DNA of 43,675 bases from Antarctobacter albus. GTDB taxonomy: Bacteria > Pseudomonadota > Alphaproteobacteria > Rhodobacterales > Rhodobacteraceae. A program made the translations under genes and the position numbers. The notes under the pieces were generated by a model that worked only from the letters and a program-made list of their open reading frames with translations, made no database searches and was not told the DNA's origin. Positions 33,869 to 42,121 of the stretch are shown here, one piece after another (the first letter of the stretch is position 1; each line of letters starts with the position of its first letter). Location of the stretch: positions 1 to 43,675 of the forward strand of contig NZ_FMZI01000024.1 in assembly GCF_900101505.1 (NCBI RefSeq). The letters run 5' to 3'.

Positions 33869-33946
33869 GATCTGGAACAAGGTGGGGCTTGGCTGGGGCG
33901 GTAAACTTGGGACTCGAATCTTCTGCCGCGAACAGAAAGTGATGCC

Positions 33947-34114
33947 ATGCAAAGCGACCGCCTGATCGGCCATGCCCCGCGCGCCCGTGCCTTCGGAGAG
34001 AAATTCTACGAGACTGGGGGCACCTGCATCGGCTGCAAGGAATGCACCGGCCTCTGCCACGCCCTGATCGAGGCGCTTGTCGTCCCCGACAGCGTGCTGG
34101 GCCGCGGGGAGTGA
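33947..34114 (+). CDS. small ferredoxin-like Cys-rich protein, 55 residues
   Basis: ATG at 33947, TGA at 34112-34114. The peptide holds CIGCKECTGLCH, that is C-x2-C-x2-C-x3-C followed by His, the spacing of a 4Fe-4S ferredoxin half-site except that the usual Pro is His. The N-terminus is basic (MQSDRLIGHAPRARAFGEKF) and the tail is short and acidic at the end. The ribosome site is weak (GAAAGTGA). It lies between the terminator of the ligase operon and the regulator gene. It could be a real small iron-sulfur protein, a metal-binding peptide or the remnant of a larger ferredoxin-containing enzyme. Confidence 0.5.
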   Translation: MQSDRLIGHAPRARAFGEKFYETGGTCIGCKECTGLCHALIEALVVPDSVLGRGE

Positions 34115-34191
34115 TCCCGGTTCCATCCTGTTCGTGACGTTACGTCCCACCGCATCAAGGCGGTTCTTTCCTGCGCGTCTGAATTGAGCTA

Positions 34192-34205
34192 TGCACTATA
34201 GTTCA
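34192..34205 (+). promoter_or_regulatory. TGCA-type operator/-10 upstream of the XRE-shikimate kinase gene
   Basis: TGCACTATAGTTCA, a 14-bp palindrome with one mismatched pair, containing a -10-like TATAGT (34197-34202). It has the same TGCA-N6-T[G/T]CA layout as 26968-26981. It lies 33 bases upstream of the regulator start, which suggests autorepression. Confidence 0.6.
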
Positions 34206-34237
34206 CAAGTCGGAACGCGCAATCGGAAGGACCAGAG

Positions 34238-35134
34238 GTGTCGGATCGGGTGGCCCTGGAAACGGAACCTGCGGAAAATGCCACGGTCGCGGGCCTGTTG
34301 GCCCGTGTCGGCCAACGCGTGCGCCAGGCCCGCGAACAGCGGAACATCTCGCGCCGTGTGCTGTCGGAGTCCTCAGGCGTCTCGCCGCGTTACCTGGCCC
34401 AGTTGGAAAGCGGGGCGGGCAACATCTCTATCGGGTTGCTGTGCAAGGTGGCCGATGCGCTGGACCTGCGGATCGAATGGCTGGTGGGCGAAGAGGACCC
34501 CTGGACATCCGAGGCACTGCACATGGCCGAAATGTACCGCCAGGCCGAAGGACCGGTTCAGGCGCAGGTGCGCGAACTGCTGCTGGAGGCTGCCCCCGGC
34601 GGGCGGCGGGCGCAGCGGATCTGTCTCGTGGGCCTGCGCGGCGCGGGCAAGTCGACGCTGGGCCGGCTGGCGGGCGCTGCGCTGGACGTGCCCTTTGTCG
34701 AGCTGAACCGCGAGATCGCCGAGGTCGGCGGGATGCCGGTGGGCGAGATCATGGCGCTTTACGGTCAAGAGGGCTATCGCAAGCTGGAGGCGGATGCGCT
34801 GGACCGCGTGATCGCGACCCATGACCAGGTGATCCTGGCGGTTGGCGGCGGCATCGTGGCCGAACCGGGCACCTACAACCGGCTGCTGGCACATTTCAAT
34901 ACGATATGGCTCAAGGCCGCGCCCGAGGAGCACATGGCCCGGGTGCGCGCCCAGGGGGACGAACGTCCGATGGCGGGTCAGCCCGAGGCGATGGCTCAGC
35001 TGAAATCCATCCTGCAGGCGCGCGAGGCGCTTTATGAACGTGCCCATGCGCTGCTCGACACCTCCGGTGCGACGCTGGAAGAATCGCTGGAGCGGTTGTT
35101 GGCCCTTATCGCGCAGGAGCATTTTCTTGGCTGA
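34238..35134 (+). CDS. XRE HTH / shikimate-kinase fusion regulator (BzdR/BoxR type)
   Basis: 298 residues from a GTG at 34238 with GGAAGG upstream. Residues about 20-85 form an XRE helix-turn-helix (ISRRVLSESSGVSPRYLAQLES). Residues about 120-290 form a shikimate-kinase-like domain with P-loop GLRGAGKST (132-140), LNREIAEVGGMPVGEI and AVGGGIV. In BzdR of Azoarcus this fusion is a repressor whose kinase-like domain senses benzoyl-CoA (established). The local effector is probably a CoA ester made by the ligase encoded just before. Matching TGCA palindromes stand before this gene and before the TRAP operon. It overlaps the next gene by 8 bp. Confidence 0.88.
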   Translation: MSDRVALETEPAENATVAGLLARVGQRVRQAREQRNISRRVLSESSGVSPRYLAQLESGAGNISIGLLCKVADALDLRIEWLVGEEDPWTSEALHMAEMYRQAEGPVQAQVRELLLEAAPGGRRAQRICLVGLRGAGKSTLGRLAGAALDVPFVELNREIAEVGGMPVGEIMALYGQEGYRKLEADALDRVIATHDQVILAVGGGIVAEPGTYNRLLAHFNTIWLKAAPEEHMARVRAQGDERPMAGQPEAMAQLKSILQAREALYERAHALLDTSGATLEESLERLLALIAQEHFLG

Positions 35135-35738
35135 CGACACATTGGCGGAACGGCTGTGGATGCCTTTTCGGGACGCGGCGGAGGCGGTGTTCCTGCATGG
35201 CTCGACCCCCTGGGAGGTGGACGAGGCAATGGAGGAGTTCGGCTTTGCCGCCGGTCCCTTCGAGATCGAGGACCGGATCGGGCTTGACCTGGCCTGGGCC
35301 CGTCGGAAGGCGGGCGAAGGCGCGCAGGACTTGCCGATCCTGGTGCGGATGATGGAACTGGGCAAGCTGGGGCGCAAGACCGGGGCAGGGTGGTATCGTT
35401 ACCCCGGCGGCAACGGCAAGGTGGACGATCCCATCGTCGCGGACCTGGCGCTGGAAGAGGCCCATTTTCATCGGCTGGAACGGGGCGACTACACTCCGGA
35501 CCAAATCCGCGAGCGGCTGTTGGTGGCTCTTGTCTCCGCCGCCCGTGACTTGCAGGCCGAGGGGCTTGCAGCCAGCGACATCGACGCGGTCTCGGTCGAG
35601 GCGCTGGGGTTCCCGGCAGACCGGGGCGGCGTGCTGTCATGGGCGGCCAGGGACCCGGCGGGGGTGGCCGCGATGACAAAGACGGTTCTGGACGAGGGCA
35701 AGGTGCCCTTGAGGCGGGTCGAGGGGCAGGTCCCCTAG
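35127..35738 (+). CDS. stand-alone 3-hydroxyacyl-CoA dehydrogenase C-terminal domain
   Basis: 203 residues from a TTG at 35127, with GGAG seven bases upstream and an 8-bp overlap with the regulator stop; an ATG at 35034 in frame gives an Arg/Trp-rich leader with no family match. The sequence matches the two C-terminal helical repeats of FadB/PaaH-type enzymes: VDEAMEEFGFAAGPFEIEDRIGLDLAW, read as two neighbouring blocks, then LGRKTGAGWYRYP, then a second repeat ending SVEALGFPADRGGVL. The NAD-binding Rossmann domain is absent. It may partner another protein, be a thioester-binding sensor, or be a decayed gene. Its stop shares the CTAG with the convergent exonuclease gene. Confidence 0.8.
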   Translation: MADDTLAERLWMPFRDAAEAVFLHGSTPWEVDEAMEEFGFAAGPFEIEDRIGLDLAWARRKAGEGAQDLPILVRMMELGKLGRKTGAGWYRYPGGNGKVDDPIVADLALEEAHFHRLERGDYTPDQIRERLLVALVSAARDLQAEGLAASDIDAVSVEALGFPADRGGVLSWAARDPAGVAAMTKTVLDEGKVPLRRVEGQVP

Positions 35739-37141
35739 TTCAGATCCTCCAGCAGCCGGCCGTGGCGGCGCGTCTCCGTGATCACCTCTCCGAAAGTATC
35801 CAGCCCGCGCGCCTTGAGCATGGGCAGCATCCGCACCAGGACCTCTGCCGTGGCGCGGGCATCGCCCAGTGCCGTGTGACGCAGCGGTTCGGGGATGGTG
35901 ACGCCCAGCCGCTCGCACAGGGCGTCGAGCGTATGGGTTTCCGAGGCCCCGAACAGCACCGCCGACAACAGCACCGTGTCCAGGATGGGGTGGTCCCAGA
36001 CCACGCCCATCCGCCCCTTGTGGCGTTGCAGAAAGGCCATGTCGAAAGGCGCGTTATGCGCCACGATCACGGAATCCCGGGCAAAACCGTGGAACAGCCG
36101 CCCGGCGCGCGCGATGTTGGGCTGGCCCGCCACCATCGCATCCGTCACCTTGTGCACCTTGGTCGAGGCAGGCGGGATCGGGCGGCCCGGATCGACCAGC
36201 TGGTCGATCTTTTCGCCCTCGACGATGCGCCCGTTGACCACGCGCACAGCGCCGATCTGTACGATCTCGTCCTTGTGCGGCAATAGCCCCGTGGTTTCGG
36301 TGTCGAAAACGGTGAAGGTCAGCGCCGAAAGCGGCGTTTCGTCCAGTTTGGCTCCGCTGCGCCCCTGCATCAGGTCGAAATCATAGACCAGCGGCCGCGC
36401 GGCTTCGGGTGAGATCTCGATATGGGCGGCGTCGATGATCATCATGTAGCCGCCGCCCTCGGTCGGCTTCATCCGGGCGTCATAGGTCTGCTGTCCGTCC
36501 AGCCCTTTCAGCGTGCGGCTGATTTCCTTGCCGCATTTCATCAGCGCGCTGCGGGCGGCGCGCAGGCTGGCCGGGTCGAAGTAGTCGGCCAGGGGGGCAT
36601 TCAGGCGGGGCACGGCCTGCTGGGCCAGCACCTCGGCGGCCTGTCCGTCATACAGTACGATCTGGTCGTCGGCGTTGACCAGCAGGGTCGCCACGGGGAT
36701 TTCGGTCAAGAGAGCGGTCAGCCGGGCTTTTTCCGTGGCCAGGCGTTCGGTCTCGACGGCAATGCGTTCGGCGGTGCTGACCGCGCTGTTCGACAGCGCT
36801 GCGGTGATGGCGCCGGCCGCCGGCGCGAGGTCGCCCAGATAGCGCGCGGCATCGGTGTCCACCTGCAACCCGGCCCCGGCATGGGCGCGGGCGCGCAACT
36901 GTCCCGAGAGGCGTTCGATCGGCTTGGCGACGTTTTCGTCAAACAGCAGCCAGACACCCGTGGTCAGGGCTACCAGGCCGAAGCTGGCCAGGATCCCGGC
37001 AAAGACAAAGCCGTTCGCGGGGGTGCTGGCCAGCGCGCGGGAATGCCCCGCGTATAGCGCGCCCAGCGTCAGGACGGTGCCGCCCAGCGCCAGAAGGCAG
37101 AAAAACAGGAAGATACGCAGGCGCAGGCTGAGCTTGCTCAT
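35735..37141 (-). CDS. membrane-anchored DEDDh 3'-5' exonuclease (DnaQ-like)
   Basis: 468 residues from the ATG at 37141, four bases after the stop of the upstream gene. Two membrane helices stand at about 8-30 and 42-64. A HAMP-like linker follows (FDENVAKPIERLSGQLRARA), then a coiled segment and a PAS-like region (LLTEIPVATLLVNADDQIVLYD). The C-terminal 185 residues are a DnaQ-type exonuclease: FDTETTGL (Asp, Glu), VAHNAPFDMAFL (Asp), HTALGDARATAEVL (His, Asp). All four catalytic acids and the His are present. The sensor-like N-terminus on a nuclease is unusual, though this gene type recurs near actP/acs loci. Role unknown; RNA or small-molecule phosphodiester turnover is possible. Confidence 0.88.
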   Translation of the reverse strand: MSKLSLRLRIFLFFCLLALGGTVLTLGALYAGHSRALASTPANGFVFAGILASFGLVALTTGVWLLFDENVAKPIERLSGQLRARAHAGAGLQVDTDAARYLGDLAPAAGAITAALSNSAVSTAERIAVETERLATEKARLTALLTEIPVATLLVNADDQIVLYDGQAAEVLAQQAVPRLNAPLADYFDPASLRAARSALMKCGKEISRTLKGLDGQQTYDARMKPTEGGGYMMIIDAAHIEISPEAARPLVYDFDLMQGRSGAKLDETPLSALTFTVFDTETTGLLPHKDEIVQIGAVRVVNGRIVEGEKIDQLVDPGRPIPPASTKVHKVTDAMVAGQPNIARAGRLFHGFARDSVIVAHNAPFDMAFLQRHKGRMGVVWDHPILDTVLLSAVLFGASETHTLDALCERLGVTIPEPLRHTALGDARATAEVLVRMLPMLKARGLDTFGEVITETRRHGRLLEDLN

Positions 37142-37145
37142 GGGA

Positions 37146-37646
37146 TCAGACCTCTGCGCAGACCGTCTTGACGATGGGATCCTCCGGCCCGACATCGCGC
37201 CACAGCGGCTCTGACCCGTCGCCCAGCACCGGGTCGGCGCGGCGATGGCCGGCGCAATCGACCATGACCTGCACCACACGGTTGGTCCGCCAGCGTCCGT
37301 AGAAATAGAGGTTCACCAGGTACAATCCGTCCTGTTCGGTATTCTTCAGCGGGTTGGCGGTGTCGGCGGCGACGAAACGGTCGGTCAGCGGATAGAGATA
37401 GGTCCAAGGCCGCCAGAAGGCGCGGCTTTCGACCTTTTGCGCCACGCTCAGCCCGTCGGGCAGGTTGTCCGCTGTGCGACCGTACCAGCTGTATTCGCTG
37501 GCGATGGCGGCGATCAGCATGGCCCCCCCGGCGCCCAGCGGCACGAACCAGCGCGGCAGACGCCGCCCCGAGAGCCAGTTCAGCAGCATCATGATGCCCG
37601 CGCCGAAGAACCCCGCGACAAAGACGGCGATCAGTTCCAGAAACAT
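37146..37646 (-). CDS. conserved small membrane protein, unknown function
   Basis: 166 residues. Two membrane helices (about 2-24 and 33-50) are followed by a soluble tail of 110 residues, probably periplasmic or cytoplasmic. The tail has many aromatic residues (FWRPWTYLYPL, YLVNLYFYGRWRTN) and two Cys (DCAGHRR and TVCAEV). No domain recognised. It sits between the cNMP/CBS protein gene and the exonuclease gene with short gaps, so it probably belongs to that unit. A hairpin precedes it. Confidence 0.8.
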   Translation of the reverse strand: MFLELIAVFVAGFFGAGIMMLLNWLSGRRLPRWFVPLGAGGAMLIAAIASEYSWYGRTADNLPDGLSVAQKVESRAFWRPWTYLYPLTDRFVAADTANPLKNTEQDGLYLVNLYFYGRWRTNRVVQVMVDCAGHRRADPVLGDGSEPLWRDVGPEDPIVKTVCAEV

Positions 37647-37662
37647 ACTCTCTCCTCCTCCG

Positions 37663-37684
37663 CCGCGCCCTCCTCCGGGCGCGG
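37663..37684 (-). repeat. 8-bp hairpin after the cNMP/CBS gene
   Basis: CCGCGCCC-TCCTCC-GGGCGCGG, perfect, in the 45-base gap between the stop at 37692 and the next start at 37646. No T-run on the coding side, so an intercistronic element rather than a terminator. Confidence 0.6.
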
Positions 37685-37691
37685 GCCGCTG

Positions 37692-39515
37692 TTACGACAG
37701 CATTCCCTTGCCGTGGCCTACCGCCGATTGCAGGGATTTGACCACGACAAAGGCGTCGCGCAAATGACTCCGCTCGAAATCCGACAGGTCAGCGGGGGCC
37801 AGGTAGTTGTCCGGCGCGCTGCCGGCCTTGATCTGGCGGGCCTGCTGTTCCAGCCGGGTTTCGGCGATCAGGTCGTAGGCGTCCAGCAGATCCTGCCCGC
37901 CGGACTGGCTGAGCACACCGGCGGGAATGGCCGCCTCGAGCCTCGCGCGCGTGTTGACCGGGGTCAACCGTCCCTGCAGCGCGTAGACCCGGCCAAGGTC
38001 GACCACCGGCACGACGCCGTTATGTTTCATGTCCAGCTGGTTCTTGTGCTCGCCTGAGCGGATCGTGGCGAACCCGCGCAACAGGCCCAGCGGGGGCGTG
38101 TGTTTCAGCGAGTTCGAGATCATGTGCGCTACGAAGATCGAATTCTTGGCCGCCTTTGCAAGGGTTGTCTCCTGCAGATCCTCGAAAAGCGCCGTTGTGC
38201 CGCCGATGGCGCGCAGGTCGAACATGACACTGGCCAGCATCTGCGCCTCGGGCGAGGGCTTGGCGATCCAGTTGTCGAAATACTGCCGCCAGGTGCGAAC
38301 CGGCTGGCACCAACGCGGGTTGGTGGCCATCATGTCACCGGGGCAATAGACGTAGCCGCAGGTGTTCAACCCGTCGCAGACGAAATTTGCCAGCGCCTCG
38401 AAATAGGGCATCTGGTCGTCGGTCACATCGTCCGAAAGGATCAGCACATTGTCCTGATCCGACACACCGGTCTGTTCCTGCCGCCCCTGGCTGCCGCAGG
38501 CGGCCCAGAGATAGGGCACGGGAGGCTTGCCAAGCTGCGCCTCGGCCAGCGCCAGAAGGCGGCGGGTGGCGGTGTCGGCGATGTCGGTGATCAGCCGCGT
38601 GACGACTTCGTGCCGATTGCCGCCGGCGACAAGCTGGACCAGCAGTTGCGGGATGCGCGCGGTGACACGGGCCATGTCTTGCGCGTCTCTCGCGCGGGCG
38701 ATTTCCGAAACCAGTTCCGCCGAGGTCATGGCCTGGAAGCGGGTCAGATCGGTTTGCGTGACGATCCCCACCAGTTCGCCGTTTTCCGTCACGGGGACAT
38801 GGCCGATGCGGCGTTCCATCATCATGTGCAGCACGTCCGAGCCAATGGCAGAAGGCGGCAGGCTGACGGGATCGGCGGTCATGATCTCGGACAGCGGCGT
38901 GTCATAGGGCAGGGCGCCGCCCACCACCTTGCCGGACAGGTCGCGGATCGTGGCGATGCCGCGCAGTTGCTTGCCTTCGGTGATGCAGACCGAGGAGATA
39001 TGCCGCGAATGCATCAGCTGCGCCGCGTGCTGCACCGGCGTGTCCGGCGGGCAGGTCAGGGGGGCCGGGGCCATCAGCGTCTCGACCCGGCTGGTGGCAA
39101 GGTCGGCGCGTTTGGGTTTCGGGGCGCGCTGGCGATCAAAGAACTTGCGCGCGGCGGGCTGGGTTTCCAGCAGTTTCTGGAACTGGTCCACAGGCAGGAC
39201 CAATAGCAGTGTGTCCTCGCGCGTGCTGGCGCTGGTTGCGGCCAGCCCGTCCCGCATCAGACCCCGTTCCCCGAACGAGTTGCGCGGCCCCAGGAGAGAG
39301 ATTTGCACCCCGTTCTGGTCGCGAACCTCCACGGCGCCCTTGTGGATCAGGTAGAGCCCGTCCAGTTTCTCTCCCAGTGTGTAGATCGCCTCTCCGGCGG
39401 CCATCGCCTGGGGCCGGAAGGCGGGCAGCAGTTCGTCCAGCGCCTCTGGGTCCAGCGCGTCATAGGGATGCACCGCAGAGAGAAAGCGAAGCAGGTCGGC
39501 GTGGTCGATGGGCAT
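37692..39515 (-). CDS. cNMP-binding / CBS / DUF294 nucleotidyltransferase-like protein
   Basis: 607 residues from the ATG at 39515, one base overlapping the previous stop (TGATG). Domain order: cyclic-nucleotide-binding beta roll (about 15-125, with FGERGLMRDGLAATSAS), a CBS pair (about 145-265, for example HISSVCITEGKQLRGIATIRDL), then a GlnD-like nucleotidyltransferase domain with GSQGRQEQTGVSDQDNVLIL (Gly-Ser and paired Asp), then an all-helical DUF294 C-terminal domain (about 455-600). It probably senses nucleotides or energy state and modifies or binds an unknown target. It is commonly found near acetate symporter and DnaQ-like genes, as here. Activity unproven. Confidence 0.9.
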   Translation of the reverse strand: MPIDHADLLRFLSAVHPYDALDPEALDELLPAFRPQAMAAGEAIYTLGEKLDGLYLIHKGAVEVRDQNGVQISLLGPRNSFGERGLMRDGLAATSASTREDTLLLVLPVDQFQKLLETQPAARKFFDRQRAPKPKRADLATSRVETLMAPAPLTCPPDTPVQHAAQLMHSRHISSVCITEGKQLRGIATIRDLSGKVVGGALPYDTPLSEIMTADPVSLPPSAIGSDVLHMMMERRIGHVPVTENGELVGIVTQTDLTRFQAMTSAELVSEIARARDAQDMARVTARIPQLLVQLVAGGNRHEVVTRLITDIADTATRRLLALAEAQLGKPPVPYLWAACGSQGRQEQTGVSDQDNVLILSDDVTDDQMPYFEALANFVCDGLNTCGYVYCPGDMMATNPRWCQPVRTWRQYFDNWIAKPSPEAQMLASVMFDLRAIGGTTALFEDLQETTLAKAAKNSIFVAHMISNSLKHTPPLGLLRGFATIRSGEHKNQLDMKHNGVVPVVDLGRVYALQGRLTPVNTRARLEAAIPAGVLSQSGGQDLLDAYDLIAETRLEQQARQIKAGSAPDNYLAPADLSDFERSHLRDAFVVVKSLQSAVGHGKGMLS

Positions 39516-40081
39516 CAGGCGTCCTTGCTGGAAGATGGGGCGGAAACGGCGTAGCGGGTCAGGACGAGGCCAGAGGAGAACCGGCGCACCCGGAGCTGAT
39601 CGAGCCGGAGGTCGGTCGCCAGGTCCATCTCGCCAAAGAGCTTGCGTCCGCGTCCAATCAGGACAGGGACCAGGGTGATCTCCATGTCCGCGATCAAGCC
39701 GTCTTGCAGGAAGGACCGGATCACCGCACCGCCATCGACATAGACGCGTTGAAACCCTTCGGCGTCCAGCCTGCTCATCAGGGCTGTAGGCGTCTCTCGG
39801 CTGAGCGTTACGCGTGTCCGCAGGGCGTCGGGAATGTCGTCCCGGGTCAGGCTGTGGCTGAGGACAATGACGGGCTTGGCATAGGGCCAGTCGCCGCCGA
39901 ACCCCAGAACGGTGCGAAATGTGCCGCTGCCCATGACCAGCCCGTCGACTGAGGCCATGAAGGCATCGAAGCCGTGATCCTCGTCCGGGGCATGGTAGGG
40001 GGTCAGCCAGTCCAGGCTGTCGTCCTCGCGGGCGATATAGCCGTCGAGGCTCATGGCGATGAAGACATGCCCGGTGGTCAC
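39515..40081 (-). CDS. dihydrofolate reductase / RibD C-terminal family protein
   Basis: 188 residues from a GTG at 40081 (GGAG nine bases upstream); an internal ATG at 40054 would delete the first strand. Family marks are VFIAMSLDGYIAREDDSLDWL, VMGSGTFRTVLGF, KPVIVLSHSL, VYVDGGAVIRSFLQDGLIADMEITLVPVLIGRGRKLF (a run of adjacent short blocks) and LVLTRYAV. It is probably an NADPH-dependent reductase of unknown substrate rather than true FolA. It overlaps the next gene by one base and appears to start the unit running to the exonuclease. Confidence 0.85.
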   Translation of the reverse strand: MTTGHVFIAMSLDGYIAREDDSLDWLTPYHAPDEDHGFDAFMASVDGLVMGSGTFRTVLGFGGDWPYAKPVIVLSHSLTRDDIPDALRTRVTLSRETPTALMSRLDAEGFQRVYVDGGAVIRSFLQDGLIADMEITLVPVLIGRGRKLFGEMDLATDLRLDQLRVRRFSSGLVLTRYAVSAPSSSKDA

Positions 40082-40250
40082 TTTGACGTCTCCGACAGTT
40101 GAGGGCGCGCGATGCTGTGCACCGCATAGCGCTGCAACGGCGCAAAAGACATGGGGCGGGCGGTCTCAGGGCGCAGGTTTTGGGAACGCGTTGCGTGTCG
40201 GGTGTATTCCGATCCGGCGGGCGAATGTCCGACGTCAGAAAGATCAAACG

Positions 40251-40283
40251 AAAAGTCCCGCCCGGCACATGGCCGGACGGGAC
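40251..40283 (-). terminator. Rho-independent terminator of the acs-actP unit
   Basis: A 12-bp stem with one mismatch (GTCCCGcCCGGC pairing with GCCGGaCGGGAC), loop ACATG. On the minus strand it is followed directly by TTTTCGTTT. It begins 45 bases after the actP stop, a good intrinsic terminator separating this unit from the RibD-like gene. Confidence 0.88.
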
Positions 40284-40327
40284 GAATGCGCAGGGGAGGG
40301 GCTGCCGCTGCGACAGCCCGACCCATA

Positions 40328-42115
40328 TCAGTGACCGTCCACGGCAGCCCCGGCGCCGCGCGGCACGCGGACCGATTCCACCAGTTCTTCGATCTCTTGC
40401 GGGATCGGCTGGGTCATCTTCGACACGGTGAAGGCCACCGCGAAGTTGATCAGCGCACCGACGGCCCCGAAGGAGGTCGACTTGATGGTGCCCAAGAGCG
40501 GGTTGGCATCCGTGAAGGAGTTGGTGTCCGGAATGAAGAACCAGCCCTTGTGCAGGAAGATGTAGATCAGCGTGACCACCAGGCCCGAGACCATGCCCGC
40601 AACCGCGCCCTTGTTGTTCACCTTGGTGAAGATGCCCATCATGAGCGCCGGGAAGATCGAGGCAGCGGCGAGGCCGAAGGCCAGTGCCACGGTCTGTGCC
40701 GCGAAGCCCGGAGGGTTGAGCCCCAGGTAGGTGGCGACGACGATGGCCACGGCCATTGCGATCCGTGCCGACATCAGCTCGCCCTTTTCACTGATGTTCG
40801 GGGTCAGCTGACCCTTCATCAGGTCGTGGGACACGGCCGAGGAGATCGCCAGCAGCAGGCCGGCGGCGGTGGACAGTGCGGCGGCGAGACCGCCCGCAGC
40901 GACCAGACCGATGACCCAGCCGGGAAGGTTGGCGATTTCGGGGTTGGCCAGAACCAGGATGTCACGGTTGAAGTTGGTCAGCTCGTTGGCTTCGCCCCAG
41001 CCGGCTTCCTTCATCTTCGCAACGGTTTCCGGATCTGCATCGTTGAAGTACGCGATGCGGCCGTCACCGTTCTTGTCTTCCCAGCCCAGGAGGCCGGTCT
41101 GCTGCCAGGTGGCCATCCAGTCGTAACGCTGGTCGCCTTCGATCATCTCGACCGAGACGGGATCGCCGGATGCGCCGTTCGGCCACATCATGTCGGTGAT
41201 GTTCAGGCGGGCCATTGCGCCAACAGCCGGGGCCGTCAGGTACAGCAGCGCGATGAAGACCAGCGCCCAGCCGGCAGACCAGCGTGCGTCGGCCACCTTG
41301 GGCACGGTAAAGAACCGCATGATGACGTGGGGCAGGCCTGCGGTGCCGATCATCAGCGACAGGGTGAAGAGCACCATGTTGAAGGTGTCGCCGTGGTGTG
41401 CGGTATACTCGTTGAAGCCGAGTTCCGCCACGATGGCATCCAGCTTGGCCAGGAGCGGCTCACCGCTTGCGGTGTGATCGCCAAAGAGACCCAGCGCCGG
41501 GACCGGGTTGCCGGTCAGTTGCAGCGAGATGAAGACGGCCGGGATGGTGTAGGCCATGATCAGGACGCAATACTGGGCCACCTGGGTGTAGGTCACGCCC
41601 TTCATGCCGCCGAACACGGCGTAGGCGAAGACGACGCAGGCGCCGATCAGAAGGCCGGTGGTGTTCGACACCTCGAGGAAGCGGCCAAAGGCCACGCCCA
41701 CGCCGGTCATCTGGCCGATGACATAGGTCACCGAGGCGACGATCAGGCAGATCACGGCCACCACGCGGGCGGTCGGGCTGTAGAAACGGTCGCCGATGAA
41801 CTCGGACACGGTGAACTTGCCGAACTTGCGCAGGTAGGGCGCAAGCAGCAGCGCCAGCAGCACGTAGCCGCCGGTCCAGCCCATCAGGAAGGTCGAATTG
41901 TCATAGCCGGTGAAGGCGATGAGACCGGCCATACCGATGAAGGAGGCCGCCGACATCCAGTCCGCCGCCGTCGCCATGCCGTTGGTGACCGGGTGCACGC
42001 CGCGTCCGGCGGCGTAGAATTCCGACGTGGAACCCGCGCGGGCCCAGATCGCGATGCCGATGTAGAGCGCGAAGGACGCGCCCACGAACAGCAGGTTGAT
42101 GGTAAACTGATCCAT
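40328..42115 (-). CDS. actP: sodium/solute (cation/acetate) symporter ActP, VC_2705 type
   Basis: 595-residue membrane protein of the solute:sodium symporter family. Landmarks are the N-terminal FTINLLFVGASFALYIGIAI, FYAAGRGVHPVTNGMATAADW, SFIGMAGLIAFTGYDNS, the sodium-site region GTAGLPHVIMRFFTVP, and AALSTAAGLLLAISSAVSHDL. A long soluble insertion (about 285-360, VSVEMIEGDQRYDWM to GWGEANEL) is typical of the VC_2705 subfamily that works with a small DUF4212 subunit. It imports acetate or propionate with sodium. It sits 6 bases after DUF4212. Confidence 0.93.
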   Translation of the reverse strand: MDQFTINLLFVGASFALYIGIAIWARAGSTSEFYAAGRGVHPVTNGMATAADWMSAASFIGMAGLIAFTGYDNSTFLMGWTGGYVLLALLLAPYLRKFGKFTVSEFIGDRFYSPTARVVAVICLIVASVTYVIGQMTGVGVAFGRFLEVSNTTGLLIGACVVFAYAVFGGMKGVTYTQVAQYCVLIMAYTIPAVFISLQLTGNPVPALGLFGDHTASGEPLLAKLDAIVAELGFNEYTAHHGDTFNMVLFTLSLMIGTAGLPHVIMRFFTVPKVADARWSAGWALVFIALLYLTAPAVGAMARLNITDMMWPNGASGDPVSVEMIEGDQRYDWMATWQQTGLLGWEDKNGDGRIAYFNDADPETVAKMKEAGWGEANELTNFNRDILVLANPEIANLPGWVIGLVAAGGLAAALSTAAGLLLAISSAVSHDLMKGQLTPNISEKGELMSARIAMAVAIVVATYLGLNPPGFAAQTVALAFGLAAASIFPALMMGIFTKVNNKGAVAGMVSGLVVTLIYIFLHKGWFFIPDTNSFTDANPLLGTIKSTSFGAVGALINFAVAFTVSKMTQPIPQEIEELVESVRVPRGAGAAVDGH

Positions 42116-42121
42116 AACGTC

